From contig NZ_PGFB01000002.1 of assembly GCF_002797855.1 (NCBI RefSeq), positions 682,001 through 746,000 of the forward strand: 64,000 nt of DNA, read 5' to 3'. Shown here piece by piece: positions 63,007 through 64,000 of the stretch. The notes beneath the pieces were generated by a model. It was not told the DNA's origin and ran no database searches. It saw only the letters and a list, made by a program, of their open reading frames with translations. Numbering within the stretch: the stretch's first letter is position 1; every line of letters begins with the position of its first letter. Both the position numbers and the translations under genes were made by a program. The DNA comes from Compostimonas suwonensis. Lineage in GTDB: Bacteria > Actinomycetota > Actinomycetes > Actinomycetales > Microbacteriaceae.

Positions 63007-64000
63007 ATGAAAGACCACACTGTGGACCACGAGCACTCCCCCGCCGATCACAGCGATCACAGCGGTCACGACATGAGCGATCACAGCGGTCACGACATGA
63101 GCGGGCACGCCGGTCACGACATGAGCGATCATGCGGGCCACGACATGAACAGCCACTCGGGCCACGACATGAGCGGCCACGGCGGGCATGGCGGCCACGG
63201 CGATCACGTGGGCCAGTTCCGCAGGCTGTTCTGGATCATGCTCGTCGTCGCCGTGCCGGTCGTCGCCTTCTCGAGCATGTTCGCGATGATCCTCGGCTAT
63301 CAGCTGCCCGCGCTGCCCTGGGTGGCGTGGATCTCCCCCGTGCTCGGCACCGTAATGTACGTCTGGGGCGGCCGCCCGTTCCTCACGGGCGCCGTCAGCG
63401 AGCTCCGGGCCCGCAAGCCGGGGATGATGCTGCTCATCGCCCTGGCGATCACCGTGGCGTTCCTCGCCTCCCTGGGGGCGAGCCTCGGCATCCTCGATCA
63501 TGAGCTCGACTTCTGGTGGGAGCTCGCGCTGCTGATCGTCATCATGCTGCTGGGGCACTGGATCGAGATGCGCTCCCTCGCGCAGACCACCTCGGCGCTG
63601 GACTCCCTCGCCGCGCTCCTGCCCGACGAGGCCGAGCGGGTCGACGGCGATCGGGTCGTGACCGTCTCACCGGCGGAGCTGCGCGTCGGCGACGTCGTCG
63701 TCGTGCGCCCCGGCGGGAGCGTTCCCGCCGACGGCCGCATCGTCGACGGCCGGGCCGAGATGGACGAGTCGATGATCACCGGCGAGTCCCGCACTGTGAG
63801 CCGAGGCGACCACGATCCCGTCACGGCGGGAACGGTCGCGACGGACTCGGGACTGCGCATCGAGGTCACGGCGATCGGCGACGACACAGCGCTGGCCGGC
63901 ATCCAGCGTCTCGTCGCCGAGGCGCAGAACTCCTCGTCGCGCGCTCAACGCATCGCCGACACCGCGGCCGGATGGCTGTTCTGGTTCGCACTGGGCTCCG
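63007..64000 (+). CDS. Heavy-metal (copper) translocating P-type ATPase, partial
   Basis: The first 331 codons are present; the gene runs off the window. A His/Met-rich N-terminus (to about residue 67) with repeated SGHDMS units replaces the usual CxxC domains, as in CopB-type (P1B-3) pumps. Then membrane helices (FWIMLVVAVPVVAFSSMF, ISPVLGTVMYVWGGRPFL, MMLLIALAITVAFLASLG, WWELALLIVIMLLGHWIEM) and the actuator domain with VRPGGSVPADGRIVDG and DESMITGES. The phosphorylation DKTGT and CPx motifs lie beyond the edge. It probably exports copper or silver. Confidence 0.93.
   Translation, partial: MKDHTVDHEHSPADHSDHSGHDMSDHSGHDMSGHAGHDMSDHAGHDMNSHSGHDMSGHGGHGGHGDHVGQFRRLFWIMLVVAVPVVAFSSMFAMILGYQLPALPWVAWISPVLGTVMYVWGGRPFLTGAVSELRARKPGMMLLIALAITVAFLASLGASLGILDHELDFWWELALLIVIMLLGHWIEMRSLAQTTSALDSLAALLPDEAERVDGDRVVTVSPAELRVGDVVVVRPGGSVPADGRIVDGRAEMDESMITGESRTVSRGDHDPVTAGTVATDSGLRIEVTAIGDDTALAGIQRLVAEAQNSSSRAQRIADTAAGWLFWFALGS
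63013..63207 (+). repeat. Coding tandem repeat for the His/Met-rich metal-binding tail
   Basis: Units of about 24 bases encode variants of DHSGHDMS, repeated five times, then GGHGGHGDH. This gives roughly two dozen His within the first 67 residues of the ATPase. Confidence 0.9.

Noticed and set aside
63013-63207. CRISPR-like regular repeat
   Set aside because: The periodicity of about 24 bases encodes a repeated His/Met motif in frame with the ATPase; there are no spacers.

Overview
The window is about 64 kb of high-GC DNA with strong G/C bias at third codon positions. It is densely packed, and most genes are joined by ATGA or GTGA stop/start overlaps. An F420-dependent glucose-6-phosphate dehydrogenase, actinobacterial lipoproteins, a sortase signal of the LAxTG type and the DHA2 exporters point to an actinobacterium. 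A member of the Microbacteriaceae is my best guess, but this is an inference. I see no rRNA, tRNA, CRISPR array, integrase or transposase.

Left part (1-20.8 kb): lspA and a VOC protein come first. An IclR-controlled minus-strand catabolic operon follows, with a tripartite tricarboxylate transporter (tctCBA), a FAH-family hydrolase, RidA, an M24 hydrolase, an MmgE/PrpD protein and a tartrate/isopropylmalate-type dehydrogenase. Next come a broken histidine-kinase remnant, an eamA-fgd pair divergent from marR, and a two-gene unit of a DUF1611 (DgcN-like) protein with an ornithine-racemase-like enzyme. A run of small stand-alone genes closes this part: SRPBCC, VOC, DUF4287, HxlR with its divergent NAD(P)-binding target, GNAT and a lipase.

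Middle (20.9-48.3 kb): a 1.5-kresidue secreted GH97 glycosidase is set between beta-helix modules. A TetR-controlled DHA2 exporter follows. Two transport/catabolic systems come next. The first is divergent around 34.4-34.8 kb and is controlled by a FadR-type GntR regulator whose probable operators I can see. It includes an ABC importer, a TIM-barrel isomerase, a flavoprotein and a Gfo/Idh dehydrogenase on one strand, and a DUF993 protein, the regulator, an LtnD-like dehydrogenase and a four-carbon acid sugar kinase on the other. The second is a nine-gene minus-strand operon: an NMT1-type ABC importer, RutA-like and NtaA-like flavin monooxygenases, a RutB-like isochorismatase hydrolase, an MFS transporter fused to a riboflavin-kinase domain, and two flavin reductases. 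This second operon is the most novel system in the window.

Right part (48.4-64 kb): a DEAD-box helicase, a PPOX protein, a universal stress protein and an ABC-F ATPase precede a rearranged zone. There a 94-bp direct repeat duplicates the start of the ABC-F gene, and two decayed copies of a RidA-pseudogene/small-protein module flank a 2461-residue surface protein with two metallophosphatase domains. The window ends in a copper-resistance unit: tandem CsoR-like operators, a small metal-binding protein and a His-rich P1B ATPase that runs off the edge.
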